Assembly (NCBI GenBank): GCA_024640955.1
Contig: JAHEDZ010000016.1
Coordinates: 1 to 64,000 of the forward strand
DNA length: 64,000 bases
Reading direction: 5' to 3'
Source of the DNA: Oceanospirillaceae bacterium
GTDB lineage: Bacteria > Pseudomonadota > Gammaproteobacteria > Pseudomonadales > Balneatricaceae
Shown: positions 1 to 8,663 of the stretch, piece by piece
Layout: each line of letters begins with the position of its first letter
Position numbering within the stretch: position 1 is the first letter of the stretch
The notes under the pieces: generated by a model
Database searches by the model: none
What the model saw: the letters and a program-made list of their open reading frames with translations, nothing else
Told to the model about the DNA's origin: nothing
Made by a program: the position numbers and the translations under genes

Positions 1-256
1 TCAGAAGAACGATAGCAAGTTGGCGATGCTATTTACTCTGGCGAACATTGTGCGCGTAGATCAGATGTTACGGGCGCAATAGCAGGATAAATCCGTCTGG
101 AGGCTGTGAAATCGGCATCCATGAAGCAAAAATCGGGGACGTTTTGGCCTAAATCCGTCAAAAAATCGCATGTGGCGCCAGATTTGTTGACCGAACCAAA
201 AAACGACTGCTTAATCGCAGGTTCCCTAGGGCTGAAAGTGACACAGTACGCGGTAT
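1..256. other. stretch with no recognised gene
   Basis: Between the window edge and the tRNA-Val gene I see no convincing coding region. Open frames exist on both strands, but each runs through the tRNA gene, lacks a ribosome binding site and resembles no family I know. The far end may be the intergenic tail of a gene outside the window. Confidence 0.5.
198..220 (-). terminator. possible weak terminator of tRNA-Val
   Basis: Read on the minus strand, a short CTGC/GCAG stem with a six-base loop is followed three bases later by a run of six T. It lies about 40 bases past the tRNA 3' end. The stem has only four pairs, so this is a weak candidate. Confidence 0.3.
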
Positions 257-333
257 TGGTACGACCGAGAAGATTCGAACTTCCGACCCCCACCATGTCA
301 AGGTGGTGCTCTAACCAACTGAGCTACGGTCGT
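257..333 (-). tRNA. tRNA-Val (GAC anticodon)
   Basis: On the minus strand the sequence folds as a complete tRNA. The acceptor stem ACGACCG pairs with CGGTCGT, followed by discriminator A and an encoded CCA. The D arm contains AGCTCAGTTGGTTAGAGC, the anticodon loop reads CTTGACATG (anticodon GAC, valine GUC/GUU codons), and the T arm contains GTTCGAATC. Length is 77 nt including CCA. It is transcribed away from uvrB from its own promoter at about 348-375. Confidence 0.95.
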
Positions 334-347
334 ACAACGTGGCGCGT

Positions 348-375
348 ATTATAGCTGGGACGCGGCGCTTGGCAA
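348..375 (-). promoter_or_regulatory. sigma-70 promoter of tRNA-Val
   Basis: On the minus strand TTGCCA (five of six matches to the -35 consensus) is followed after 16 bases by a perfect TATAAT. Transcription would start a few bases before the mature tRNA 5' end at 333. The stretch after the -10 is GC-rich, as in stringently controlled stable-RNA promoters. Confidence 0.75.
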
Positions 376-393
376 GGCTTAATCTGGCAAGTT

Positions 394-2421
394 TTAATCG
401 TCGCTTGCCAGCTGGGCGTGTTTGAGCTGTTGCAACTGGTCTCGCAGTTGGGCTGCACGCTCAAACTCTAGGTTGCGGGCGGCTTCGTACATCTGATCCT
501 CGAGCTGATTTAGCGCTTTCGCTAGATCGGCTGCGCTCATGCGGCTGGGATCCACCTGGTAGTCGGCGGGCGGTTCGGCCACTTTACTCTGTTTGCCTCG
601 GCCCACCTTCTTACCGGGTATAATCGCGCCCTCCATGATGTCAGCAACCGACTTCTTGATACCTTTAGGGATGATGCCGTGTTCGGTGTTGAACTCGACC
701 TGTTTCTTGCGGCGGCGCTCCGTCTCGTCGATTGCGCGTTGCATGGAGCCAGTGATGCGATCGGCGTAGAGGATGGCGCGACCAGCCAGGTTACGGGCGG
801 CGCGCCCAATGGTCTGGATCAGTGAGGTATCCGAGCGCAAGAATCCCTCTTTATCCGCATCGAGAATAGCCACCAACGCCACTTCGGGCATGTCGATACC
901 CTCTCGCAACAGGTTTATACCCACCAGCACATCAAACTCGCCGATACGTAGATCACGAATAATCTCTACGCGCTCAACGGTGTCGATATCGGAGTGCAGG
1001 TAACGCACACGCACATTGTGCTCGGCGAGGTATTCGGTGAGATCCTCGGCCATACGCTTGGTCAGCACGGTGACAATCACGCGCTCGTCGCGGACAACAA
1101 CTTTATGAATCTCACCCAAGAGGTCATCTACCTGGGTCTGTGCCGGACGAATCTCGACTTCGGGGTCAACCAGGCCAGTAGGCCGCACTACCTGCTCGCA
1201 TATCTGTTGGGCATTGGCGGCTTCATATTTACTTGGGGTCGCTGATACAAAGATCATCTGCGGTGCCAGTCGCTCCCACTCCTCAAACTTCATTGGTCGG
1301 TTATCCATCGCCGATGGCAAGCGGAAGCCGTACTGCACCAGTGTCTCTTTGCGCGAGCGGTCGCCCTTATACATGGCGCCGATTTGCGGCACGGTAACGT
1401 GCGACTCATCAATCACACAGAGGGCGTTATCGGGCAGGTACTCAAATAGCGTCGGTGGCGGCATACCGGGGCCGCGGCCAGAGAGGTAGCGGGAGTAGTT
1501 CTCGATACCCGAGCAGTAGCCCAACTCTAGAATCATCTCGATATCGTAGAGAGTGCGCTGCTCCAAGCGCTGCGCCTCCACCAGTTTGTCATGTTCACGT
1601 AGCTCTTTCAGGCGCTCGCGCAGCTCCTCTTTGATGTGCTCCACCGCTTCCAACAGCGTCTCACGCGGCGTAACGTAGTGCGTTTTCGGGTAGATTGTCG
1701 CCCGAGGCACCTTGCGTAGAATTTCGCCCGTTAGCGGGTCAAACCAGGCCAACTGTTCAATCTCATCATCGAACAGCTCAACGCGCAGCGCCTCCTTCTC
1801 GGATTCGGCCGGGAAGATATCCAATACATCACCGCGGACACGATAGGTGCCACGATGTAGCTCAATATCGTTGCGGGTGTACTGTAGTTCAGCTAAACGG
1901 CGTAACAGCGAGCGCTGATCAATGCGATCGCCCCTGTCCAGATGCAACATCATCGCCAGATAGGATTTGGGGTCGCCCAGACCGTAGATAGCTGAAACGG
2001 TGGCGACGATAATCGCATCCTCGCGTTCCAGTAGCGCCTTCGTCGCAGAGAGACGCATCTGTTCGATGTGGTCGTTGATCGAAGCGTCCTTCTCTATGAA
2101 GGTATCGCTAGACGGCACATAGGCTTCCGGCTGGTAATAGTCGTAATAAGAGACGAAGTATTCGACTGAGTTGTTCGGAAAAAACTCTTTAAACTCGCCG
2201 TAAAGCTGAGCCGCCAGCGTCTTGTTGTGCGCCATGATAATAGTCGGCCGCTGAGCCTGTGCAATTACGTTTGCGATGGTGAAGGTCTTACCCGAGCCAG
2301 TTACCCCAAGCAACGTTTGCGCAGCCAATCCCGAGTCCAAACCATCTACCAGCCCAGCTATCGCCGTCGGCTGATCGCCGGCGGGTTTGAATTTCGAATG
2401 AACCTCGAAAGCTGTCTTCAT
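394..2421 (-). CDS. uvrB: UvrABC excinuclease subunit B
   Basis: UvrB is the damage-verifying helicase-like subunit of nucleotide excision repair. UvrA loads it at lesions and it then recruits UvrC. The 675-residue product matches the family length. Visible motifs are Walker A GVTGSGKT (residues 39-46), the beta-hairpin region with [18 protein letters not shown] near residues 92-110, [12 protein letters not shown], the helicase motif QTIGRAARN, and a C-terminal UVR domain ([14 protein letters not shown]). I chose the ATG at 2421 because GGAG lies five bases upstream and [11 protein letters not shown] is the usual N-terminus. An in-frame start seven codons earlier is less likely. No LexA-type operator is visible upstream, so SOS control is not evident. 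Confidence 0.97.
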   Translation of the reverse strand: MKTAFEVHSKFKPAGDQPTAIAGLVDGLDSGLAAQTLLGVTGSGKTFTIANVIAQAQRPTIIMAHNKTLAAQLYGEFKEFFPNNSVEYFVSYYDYYQPEAYVPSSDTFIEKDASINDHIEQMRLSATKALLEREDAIIVATVSAIYGLGDPKSYLAMMLHLDRGDRIDQRSLLRRLAELQYTRNDIELHRGTYRVRGDVLDIFPAESEKEALRVELFDDEIEQLAWFDPLTGEILRKVPRATIYPKTHYVTPRETLLEAVEHIKEELRERLKELREHDKLVEAQRLEQRTLYDIEMILELGYCSGIENYSRYLSGRGPGMPPPTLFEYLPDNALCVIDESHVTVPQIGAMYKGDRSRKETLVQYGFRLPSAMDNRPMKFEEWERLAPQMIFVSATPSKYEAANAQQICEQVVRPTGLVDPEVEIRPAQTQVDDLLGEIHKVVVRDERVIVTVLTKRMAEDLTEYLAEHNVRVRYLHSDIDTVERVEIIRDLRIGEFDVLVGINLLREGIDMPEVALVAILDADKEGFLRSDTSLIQTIGRAARNLAGRAILYADRITGSMQRAIDETERRRKKQVEFNTEHGIIPKGIKKSVADIMEGAIIPGKKVGRGKQSKVAEPPADYQVDPSRMSAADLAKALNQLEDQMYEAARNLEFERAAQLRDQLQQLKHAQLASDD

Positions 2422-2530
2422 TAGATCTCCGGAAACTACCACGCAGAGGCGGTCTGATAAAATTTGCTATTAATTGGCTCAAAATGCCAAAAAAACTGGG
2501 CCTGATGCCTTTTTTTTACAACCGCGGGGA

Positions 2531-2559
2531 TTATACCTATAAGTTTGTTGCTGTATAAT
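2531..2559 (+). promoter_or_regulatory. putative promoter of the aminotransferase gene
   Basis: A perfect TATAAT lies at 2554-2559. The hexamer 17 bases upstream (TTATAC) is a poor -35. Transcription from about 2566 would give a leader of some 65 nt before the proposed TTG start at 2632. The 190-bp gap also serves the divergent uvrB gene. Confidence 0.4.
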
Positions 2560-2631
2560 TTCGGCGGAATTTTCGTACTAAATTCGTCTATTGAGACGCT
2601 AAACAAAGACTTTCTTCAGAGGTATACAGGA

Positions 2632-3816
2632 TTGGACGTTAATCTTTCCAACCGCGTAAACGCCATCAAACCATCGCCGACTCTGGCCGTCACTAACCGT
2701 GCTGCCGAACTCAAGGCTGCTGGTAAGGATATTATTGGCCTGGGTGCTGGTGAACCTGATTTCGATACCCCGCTACACATTAAAGCGGCTGCGATCGAAG
2801 CAATCAACGCTGGTATGACCAAATACACTGCGGTAGACGGCACCCCAGCTCTGAAAAAAGCGATTATCGATAAGTTCCAGCGTGACAACGGTTTGGAATA
2901 CGCGGCTAACCAGATTCTGGTTTCAAGTGGCGGCAAGCAGAGCTTCTTCAACTTAGCTCTAGCACTGTTGAACGAAGGTGATGAAGTTGTCATCCCAGCC
3001 CCTTACTGGGTCTCTTACCCTGATATGGTTCTTGTTGCTGACGGCACGCCTGTCATCGTTCCAACAGCTCAGGAGCAGCGTTTCAAGATCACTGCGCAGC
3101 AGCTTGATGCAGCAATGAACGAGAAGACTAAACTGGTCGTACTCAACAGCCCATCTAACCCAACAGGTGTGGCTTACGAACTGGACGAGCTCAAAGCACT
3201 GGCTGAAGTACTACGTAAGTACCCTAACGCGCTGGTCGCGACTGATGATATGTACGAGCATATCCGTTTCAATGACCAGCCTTTCGCTAACATCCTCAAC
3301 GCAGCGCCTGACCTTTATGAGCGCACTATCGTTCTCAACGGTGTCTCTAAAGCCTATTCAATGACCGGCTGGCGTATCGGTTACGCAGCAGGTCCTGCTA
3401 AGTTGATCGGCGCGATGAAGAAGGTACAGTCGCAGTCTACCTCTAACCCCTGCTCTATCGCACAGGCAGCAGCTGTTGCGGCACTGAACGGTGGCATGGA
3501 GTGTGTCAACCACATGGTTGTGGCATTCAAAGAGCGTCACGAGTTCGTCGTTGGCGCTCTGAATGAGATTCCTGGAGTTGAGTGTATCCCGGCCGACGGT
3601 ACGTTCTACGCTTTCCCTAGCTTCCAGGGCGTGATCGATGGCTCAGACCGTTTTGCCAACGACATTGAGCTGGCTGAATTCCTGCTGACTGATGCTGGTG
3701 TTGCACTGGTTCCCGGCTCTGCATTCGGTGCCGAGGGCAACATGCGCCTCTCATTCGCGACCAGCATGGACGTGCTACAAGATGCGATTTCACGCATCGC
3801 GAAAGCACTGGGCTAA
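2632..3816 (+). CDS. pyridoxal-phosphate aspartate aminotransferase (class I)
   Basis: This enzyme transfers the amino group between aspartate and 2-oxoglutarate, linking the TCA cycle to amino acid synthesis in the cytoplasm. The product has the class I signature: KPSPTLAVTNRAAEL near the start, GLGAGEPDFDTP, NSPSNPTG, and the PLP lysine K240 in SKAYSMTGWRIGY. It resembles the Rhizobium/Thermus-type (I-gamma) enzymes rather than E. coli AspC. I favour a TTG start at 2632, preceded by AGAGG nine bases upstream. This gives 394 residues beginning LDVNLSNRV, which lines up with family N-termini. The open frame continues 29 codons further upstream to an ATG at 2545, overlapping the promoter. A rho-independent terminator follows. 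Confidence 0.9.
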   Translation: MDVNLSNRVNAIKPSPTLAVTNRAAELKAAGKDIIGLGAGEPDFDTPLHIKAAAIEAINAGMTKYTAVDGTPALKKAIIDKFQRDNGLEYAANQILVSSGGKQSFFNLALALLNEGDEVVIPAPYWVSYPDMVLVADGTPVIVPTAQEQRFKITAQQLDAAMNEKTKLVVLNSPSNPTGVAYELDELKALAEVLRKYPNALVATDDMYEHIRFNDQPFANILNAAPDLYERTIVLNGVSKAYSMTGWRIGYAAGPAKLIGAMKKVQSQSTSNPCSIAQAAAVAALNGGMECVNHMVVAFKERHEFVVGALNEIPGVECIPADGTFYAFPSFQGVIDGSDRFANDIELAEFLLTDAGVALVPGSAFGAEGNMRLSFATSMDVLQDAISRIAKALG

Positions 3817-3836
3817 TCGTCTCAGTGCCGCGTAAG

Positions 3837-3864
3837 AAACCGGAGCGTGGTCTTCGGTTTTTTT
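3837..3864 (+). terminator. rho-independent terminator of the aminotransferase gene
   Basis: AAACCGGAG and CTTCGGTTT form a nine-pair stem (one G-T) with a six-base loop. It runs directly into seven T, 20 bases after the stop codon. Confidence 0.85.
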
Positions 3865-3952
3865 ATGTCTAAAACTAGTCCATTATCGTATGGTTGTAGA
3901 TCTGACCGACCGTTGAGGTAGGTCGCTCTGCTATAAAGGTCAAACATTTATC

Positions 3953-3970
3953 CTGCTCGACACCGAGCAG
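3953..3970 (+). promoter_or_regulatory. hairpin in the leader of the TolC-like gene
   Basis: CTGCTCG and CGAGCAG form a perfect seven-pair stem with loop ACAC, 18 bases before the start codon. CCTTTT follows it, then the AAGGA ribosome binding site. It could be an operator dyad, a leader attenuator or an mRNA-stabilising hairpin. The sequence does not decide. Confidence 0.4.
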
Positions 3971-3987
3971 CCTTTTAAGGATGGTTC

Positions 3988-5259
3988 ATGAAATCTTTGC
4001 GTAGCAAACTCTCAATCGCAATCGTCGCTTTGTCCGCTGCGAGCGCTGGGCAAGCTGGTATGTTGGCTGACCTCTATCAGCAGGCGCGCAACTATGATGC
4101 GCAGCTGCTTGCCACGCAGGCGCAGGCGAACGCTGGCGGCTTGCAGGCAGACTTGGCATTGACCCTCCTTAAACCGACTCTCAGCCTGACTGGCAACAGT
4201 AGCAAAACGAACGGCAGTGAGCTGAGCAATGGTGCGACCCTAGCGCTAGAGCAGCCGCTTTTTAACCTGCAGAGTCTCTACGGCTACGAGCAGGCTCAGA
4301 CGCTAACCGAGCAAGCGAAGTTAGGGTTATCCCTGGCAGAACAGGGTCTAATCATCCGTGTGGTTAATGCCTACCTAGATATTCTGAGTGCACAAGCCAC
4401 CCTTGAGGTAGCTGAATCACGTGAACGAGCCCTCTCCCGTCGCCTTGACCAGGTCAACGCTCAGTTTGATGTAGGCCTGATCGCCATCACCGATGTACTT
4501 GAAGCCCGGGCCTCTTACGACGATGCCCGTGTCGGACTGATCGACGCACAAGGGGCACTCTCCAATAGCTACGAGGCGATGGAGCGTATTAGCGGCAGTG
4601 CGGTGAACAGTGTTGACCCGTTGAGTGAGGAGTACCCAATTGCCGGTCTGGCAATAAGTGATACCGAGCAGTGGGTTGCTAAAGCACTGAACGGAAACCT
4701 AGAGCTACAGTCAGCTCAACTCTCTGAACAGGCGGCTAATCAAAACCTCGAAGTGAAGCGTGCGGCTGGTATGCCCACACTCTCATTTTCAGCATCACTA
4801 AACACCGGCAACGACCAGTTTATGGCGCGCAGTTCTGATTCAAGCTTCGGTCTGCGCCTCAACATACCTATCTACACCGGTGGCCGTACAGGAACAGAAG
4901 AGCTGAAAGCTGCATATGAAGCTGAACAGAAAGCCTATGACTACGATGACACCCTGCGAGAAGTCACTCAAAACACGCGTTCACTCGTGCGCGATATCGA
5001 GACCTCAGTTGCATCAGTCGATGCCCGTCTAAAGAGCATCGAGTCCCGTGAGACTGCGCTGGAGGCAACCGAGCAAGGTTTTGAGGTAGGTACACGCAAC
5101 GTCGTAGACGTATTAGACGCGGAGAACGCACTCTATGTTGCACGCCAGAACTACGCTGACTCACGCCTCGGTCATATCAAATTACAATTTGCGCTCAAGC
5201 AAACTATCGGCACCTTGGCGCCAGACGATCTGGCAACCCTGGACAACTGGCTGAAGTAA
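3988..5259 (+). CDS. tolC: TolC family outer membrane channel protein
   Basis: This is the outer membrane exit duct for tripartite efflux pumps or type I secretion, forming a trimeric beta-barrel and alpha-helical tunnel. The 423-residue protein starts with a signal peptide (MKSLRSKLSIAIVALSAASA, cleavage near residue 22-24). The two OEP repeats follow, with family features such as ALTLLKPTLSLTG near the start and GTRNVVDVLDAENALYVAR near the end. The start ATG has AAGGA seven bases upstream. It is shorter than E. coli TolC mainly at the C-terminus. No membrane-fusion or inner-membrane pump gene is adjacent, consistent with a shared TolC. Which pump it serves cannot be told here. Confidence 0.85.
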   Translation: MKSLRSKLSIAIVALSAASAGQAGMLADLYQQARNYDAQLLATQAQANAGGLQADLALTLLKPTLSLTGNSSKTNGSELSNGATLALEQPLFNLQSLYGYEQAQTLTEQAKLGLSLAEQGLIIRVVNAYLDILSAQATLEVAESRERALSRRLDQVNAQFDVGLIAITDVLEARASYDDARVGLIDAQGALSNSYEAMERISGSAVNSVDPLSEEYPIAGLAISDTEQWVAKALNGNLELQSAQLSEQAANQNLEVKRAAGMPTLSFSASLNTGNDQFMARSSDSSFGLRLNIPIYTGGRTGTEELKAAYEAEQKAYDYDDTLREVTQNTRSLVRDIETSVASVDARLKSIESRETALEATEQGFEVGTRNVVDVLDAENALYVARQNYADSRLGHIKLQFALKQTIGTLAPDDLATLDNWLK

Positions 5260-5280
5260 GAGCGAGCGCACCACGCGATC

Positions 5281-6072
5281 TTAATGAACCGTAGGGTTAT
5301 CGTCGTCATTCTCTTCGATGATTGGGTGGCCGCTGCTGTCGAAACCTAACGCACCCATCGACATCGCTCTGTCCACTAACTGCTGCACCAGCATCTCCGT
5401 TAGATGGGCAGAGACAATCATGCCCGCGGGTGGATCACCCTCGAACAGCTCGGGATCGACCAGGCTATCGTCACGCAATCCAAGAAGCAGAGGATTTTCT
5501 GCAATTAGCGGCGCCAGATCATCTGGCGAAAAGATCGCATGATCAGAAGCGACCAACAGTGCCAGCTGGTAGGCGTCGTGCGTACCCGTTTCAAGCTGCT
5601 CTTCATAGGCAGCCTCGGCAACAGCAAAGAGTTCAGAGAGCTTAGAGCGACCCTTGGGCGGCACAAACTCACCACTAGTCTGTGAGTAATCCACACCACT
5701 GATTGGTCTTACTAGGTCCAGCTCATGCGCTTCTATCTGAGCAACACCCTCCTCGTTAACTGTTAACCAATCGCGATTAACTGCAACGGCTATCAGCCCC
5801 TCGACACAGGCCACTATTAGATTTGCCGAGAGGATTGCCCCTATGCTTGGGTTGGCAACCTCTCTGGGATCCTCAATTAGCTCTGATGCCCGAGCTGCAA
5901 GCAGCTTGGGATCTTCCATCACCAGTTCAACCAACTCATTTGCCGATAGAGCCAACTTCCTGTTCGCAACGCGATGAGCGGTCATGTAGGGGTAGGTGTG
6001 GCCATTCGTCTCCATCTCGTGAAGATACTCAAGGCGCACCGAATCGAGAAGTTTTGCTAGTTTTTTACTCAT
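5281..6072 (-). CDS. uncharacterised 263-residue protein
   Basis: I do not recognise this family. The protein is acidic, soluble-looking and largely helical, with no signal peptide or membrane segment. It looks like an internal duplication: both halves contain a tract mentioning pending residues such as LVMEDPKLLAARASELIEDP and LIAENPLLLGLRD, each followed by a hydrophobic helix (ILSANLIVACVEGL, MIVSAHLTEMLVQQLV). The C-terminus is very acidic (IIEENDDDNP). It converges on the TolC-like gene, with 21 bp between the stop codons. The start ATG at 6072 has only a weak ribosome binding site. Confidence 0.7.
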   Translation of the reverse strand: MSKKLAKLLDSVRLEYLHEMETNGHTYPYMTAHRVANRKLALSANELVELVMEDPKLLAARASELIEDPREVANPSIGAILSANLIVACVEGLIAVAVNRDWLTVNEEGVAQIEAHELDLVRPISGVDYSQTSGEFVPPKGRSKLSELFAVAEAAYEEQLETGTHDAYQLALLVASDHAIFSPDDLAPLIAENPLLLGLRDDSLVDPELFEGDPPAGMIVSAHLTEMLVQQLVDRAMSMGALGFDSSGHPIIEENDDDNPTVH

Positions 6073-6241
6073 TTGCTATGTTTCCCAGTAGATGCGCTTA
6101 GATTAGCGCACCTGGGCGCTGTGACACCAACGCTAGATTACCGCGTTAAACGCTGGTAAGCCACATAGTTGGCAGCGGTCGGTAGTTGTGTGTTGGCCGA
6201 TCAACGTTGAACGAAACCGTACAAACCGGGGGAGGTTTGAC

Positions 6242-6304
6242 ATGGATCTTTCAATCGATCAGAGCGATCAGGAAGAGAACGTCTACGTTCTCTCAAGTAA
6301 CTAA
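6242..6304 (+). CDS. possible 20-residue acidic peptide
   Basis: A short frame starts at ATG 6242 with an excellent ribosome binding site (GGGGGAGG, six bases before the start) and ends at TAA 6302. The peptide begins MDLSIDQSDQEEN and is strongly acidic. A GC-rich hairpin (GCGGGCGT/ACGCCCCGC with one bulge, 6315-6338) follows ten bases after the stop codon, though it has no T-run. It lies in the gap between a divergent and a convergent minus-strand gene, so nothing else explains the SD. It may be a small protein or leader peptide; function is unknown. Confidence 0.4.
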   Translation: MDLSIDQSDQEENVYVLSSN

Positions 6305-6371
6305 AAAGGACTCAGCGGGCGTCCCAATAACGCCCCGCCAACAAACCTGGCCACGGTGCAGGTTGCCTTTG

Positions 6372-7016
6372 TCAGTGAAGCTGAATACCCAGCGGCTTTA
6401 CTTGGGCTTTCATTGCGTCAAATTCAGCGCGCAGCCCAGAGAGTGGTATCAGTCCATAGTCCAGAGGTTCAGCCGGCAGGTCGAACCAATCCAGGGCCCA
6501 GATTCGGGTCATTATTTCATATTCGCCGAGCAGGGCATCCAGCAGAATCATCGCGGCTTCAACGCGTGGATCCAGCTCCAGTACCTTGGGGGCATCCTCA
6601 AGATAGATCGCCAACTCCAGGCGGCCATTAATATTGCGCAGCGAGCACCAGAACTCCTCGATACTAATCAGCTCACCACCAAGATTGACCATATGCGGCA
6701 CCGGGTCGAAGCGCTCATTAAACGCGCGCACTTTAACGCCTGCAATCTTCGGTGCAGAGTCAACCAGCGATAGCACTGTATGAATGGACTCTGGGTAACC
6801 ATCACAACCAAACACCAAATCTACCGCGCCCTCTTCCGACTGGCGCTCAATATTCAACGTCAGATTGTTATCAATCTCAGCCAGCCGCTGACGGTAAGGG
6901 CTCAGGAGGCGCTCACCGTGCTCGGGAAGCTCATGCAGATGAGTCGTTTTAAGTTGCTCGACCGTCTGCTCAAGCTGCGTCCAGAATTCGTCAAGAAGTT
7001 GGGTAGTAAGAATCAT
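6372..7016 (-). CDS. uncharacterised 214-residue protein downstream of dcd
   Basis: I do not recognise this family. It is a soluble, mixed alpha/beta protein. The N-terminal third is helical and rich in charged residues. The middle contains VDLVFGCDGYPESIHTV and NLGGELISIEEFWCSLR, and the end GLIPLSGLRAEFDAMKAQV. I chose ATG 7016 because AGAGG lies five bases upstream. A GTG two codons earlier would sit on top of the SD. It begins only nine bases after the dcd stop codon, so the two are probably co-transcribed. Confidence 0.7.
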   Translation of the reverse strand: MILTTQLLDEFWTQLEQTVEQLKTTHLHELPEHGERLLSPYRQRLAEIDNNLTLNIERQSEEGAVDLVFGCDGYPESIHTVLSLVDSAPKIAGVKVRAFNERFDPVPHMVNLGGELISIEEFWCSLRNINGRLELAIYLEDAPKVLELDPRVEAAMILLDALLGEYEIMTRIWALDWFDLPAEPLDYGLIPLSGLRAEFDAMKAQVKPLGIQLH

Positions 7017-7025
7017 CGACACCTC

Positions 7026-7592
7026 TTAAGTTCGCGGTACGGTCACGCCAGTCTGACCCTGGTATTTTCCACCACGGTCCGCGTACGAGGTTTCGCACAC
7101 CTGATCACCACCAATAAAGAGCATCTGCGCGACCCCTTCATTGGCATAGATTTTTGCCGGCAGAGGTGTGGTATTGGAGAACTCTAGAGTCACGTGCCCC
7201 TCCCACTCAGGTTCAAGTGGGGTCACGTTTACGATTATTCCACAGCGCGCGTAGGTGCTCTTGCCAAGGCAAATTGTCAGAACATCACGAGGAATACGGA
7301 AGTACTCGACAGTGCGTGCCAAAGCGAAGGAGTTGGGCGGAATGATGCAGACATCCGATTTGATATCGACGAAGCTCGCTTCAGAGAACTCTTTAGGGTC
7401 TACGACGGCCGAATTGATATTGGTGAATACCTTGAACTCGTCTGCACAGCGCACATCGTAGCCGTAGCTTGAGGTGCCGTAAGAGACAATCGGTGAGCCG
7501 TCAACAGAGCGAACCTGACCCGCCTCGAACGGCTCGATCATTCCCTGCTCCTGCGACATCTGACGAATCCAGCTATCTGCCTTTATACCCAT
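7026..7592 (-). CDS. dcd: dCTP deaminase
   Basis: Dcd converts dCTP to dUTP and ammonia, the main route to dTTP precursors in gammaproteobacteria. The 188-residue product matches the family. It has SYGYDVRC near residue 38, the core [20 protein letters not shown], the catalytic [23 protein letters not shown] region (with the conserved glutamate) and the C-terminal [14 protein letters not shown]. The start at MGIKADSWI has AAAGGG eight bases upstream. In-frame codons extend 16 residues further but are unlikely to be translated. It is followed immediately by an unknown gene and separated from apbC by a terminator. Confidence 0.96.
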   Translation of the reverse strand: MGIKADSWIRQMSQEQGMIEPFEAGQVRSVDGSPIVSYGTSSYGYDVRCADEFKVFTNINSAVVDPKEFSEASFVDIKSDVCIIPPNSFALARTVEYFRIPRDVLTICLGKSTYARCGIIVNVTPLEPEWEGHVTLEFSNTTPLPAKIYANEGVAQMLFIGGDQVCETSYADRGGKYQGQTGVTVPRT

Positions 7593-7645
7593 TAAGAGAA
7601 CCCTTTGAGTTAAAACCCACTCATGAAAACAGCGGCGCATACTAA

Positions 7646-7671
7646 CAGAAAAGCGAGCTTTTCGCTCGCTT
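7646..7671 (-). terminator. terminator between apbC and dcd
   Basis: AAGCGAGC and GCTCGCTT form an eight-pair stem with a five-base loop. Read on the minus strand, the end of the stem merges into TTTTCT, so it can end apbC transcription. The plus-strand reading is followed by TATTTT, so it may act both ways. Confidence 0.7.
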
Positions 7672-7684
7672 ATTTTGGTGTTGA

Positions 7685-7720
7685 TCGCGACCTGCGCAAC
7701 GCGCAGATCCCGCCTACAGG
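7685..7720. repeat. REP-like intergenic repeat, copy 1
   Basis: The minus-strand sequence begins CTGTAGGCGGGATCTG and ends in GGTCGCGA, with an internal palindrome CTGCGC/GCGCAG. Two other intergenic copies, near 46.7 kb and 54.2 kb, also end in CCTACAG on the plus strand. The pattern recalls the CTGTAGGAG-type REP sequences of gammaproteobacteria. Confidence 0.4.
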
Positions 7721-7730
7721 ACGGGTTTGA

Positions 7731-8564
7731 TCAATCATCCATGATGTTAAAGAATGGCATATCGGCCTGCTTGGCACTGGCAAGATCTGCAATCACCGTC
7801 CGTGCGATTTCGCGAAAACGCTGCGCGTACTCAGACTCAGGGTCTGAGAGTACTGTAGGTGTGCCCGCGTCAGCTTGAGCCCGAATCTGTGAAGCCAGCG
7901 GAATACGGCCCAACAGTTTGGTGTCGTAATCCGAAGAGATCTTCTCGCCGCCGCCTGAGCCAAAGATCGCCTCTTCGTGACCACAGTTAGAGCAGATGTG
8001 GGTGCTCATGTTCTCGACAACGCCCAGCACAGGGATATCGACTTTAGCGAACATTTCTATGCCCTTCTTCGCATCCAGTAGAGCAATATTCTGTGGGGTT
8101 GTTACGATTACAGCCCCGTCCACGGCCGCGCGCTGTGACAGTGTTAACTGGATATCGCCGGTGCCCGGAGGCATGTCGATTAGAAGGATGTCGAGCTCAC
8201 TCCACTGAGTCTGGGTCAGTAGCTGCTGCAACGCACTGCCCGCCATAGGCCCACGCCATACCATCGGCGTGTTGTCATCGACCAGATAACCCATAGACAT
8301 GGTCTGCAGCCCCAGAGCCTCAACCGGCACAAAGTGCTTCTCACCCGCTGTTTGTGGACGTGTACCCGCAGGTACTCCAAGCATCATTCCTTGGCTTGGG
8401 CCATAGATATCTGCGTCTAACAAACCCACGCGTTGGCCCTCAGCGGCCAGCGCTAACGCCAGGTTAGCTGTGACTGTAGATTTCCCGACGCCACCCTTGC
8501 CTGAGGCAACAGCAACAATTTTTTTAACACCCGGTAACGCCGAACCTTTACCTGCTTCTGACAC
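7731..8564 (-). CDS. apbC: Mrp/ApbC family iron-sulfur carrier ATPase
   Basis: This P-loop ATPase is thought to carry and deliver [4Fe-4S] clusters to apoproteins. It has the deviant Walker A GKGGVGKST (residues 22-30), DADIYGPSQ, the switch region DMPPGTGDIQLT, and the cluster-ligating CxxC C191-S-N-C194 in HICSNCGHEE. At 277 residues it lacks the N-terminal MIP18-like domain present in E. coli Mrp (369 residues). The start is a GTG with GGAG five bases upstream. Mrp next to metG is a conserved arrangement; here trmA sits between them. Confidence 0.93.
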   Translation of the reverse strand: MSEAGKGSALPGVKKIVAVASGKGGVGKSTVTANLALALAAEGQRVGLLDADIYGPSQGMMLGVPAGTRPQTAGEKHFVPVEALGLQTMSMGYLVDDNTPMVWRGPMAGSALQQLLTQTQWSELDILLIDMPPGTGDIQLTLSQRAAVDGAVIVTTPQNIALLDAKKGIEMFAKVDIPVLGVVENMSTHICSNCGHEEAIFGSGGGEKISSDYDTKLLGRIPLASQIRAQADAGTPTVLSDPESEYAQRFREIARTVIADLASAKQADMPFFNIMDD

Positions 8565-8663
8565 GACAACTCCAAACTGGCAGCGATTGATTTCCGACCA
8601 ATTTAGTAGGTTTTAACGCAAAGTTCTACACCCTTGGCAAAGTGCTTGAACTAATTCAGTAGG

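Noticed and set aside
33..354. Overlapping open frames at the left edge
   Set aside because: They run through the tRNA-Val gene, have no ribosome binding site and match no family I know.
2505..2520. Run of eight T after GGGCCTGATGCC as a plus-strand terminator
   Set aside because: The stem has only three or four pairs and no plus-strand gene lies upstream, so there is nothing to terminate.
2422..2631. LexA operator upstream of uvrB
   Set aside because: CTGTATAATTTCGG has a half-site only; no CTG-N10-CAG dyad is present in the uvrB upstream region.
6186..6773. Long plus-strand frame of 195 codons
   Set aside because: It overlaps the minus-strand gene starting at 7016, lacks a proper start signal and its composition is that of an antisense frame.
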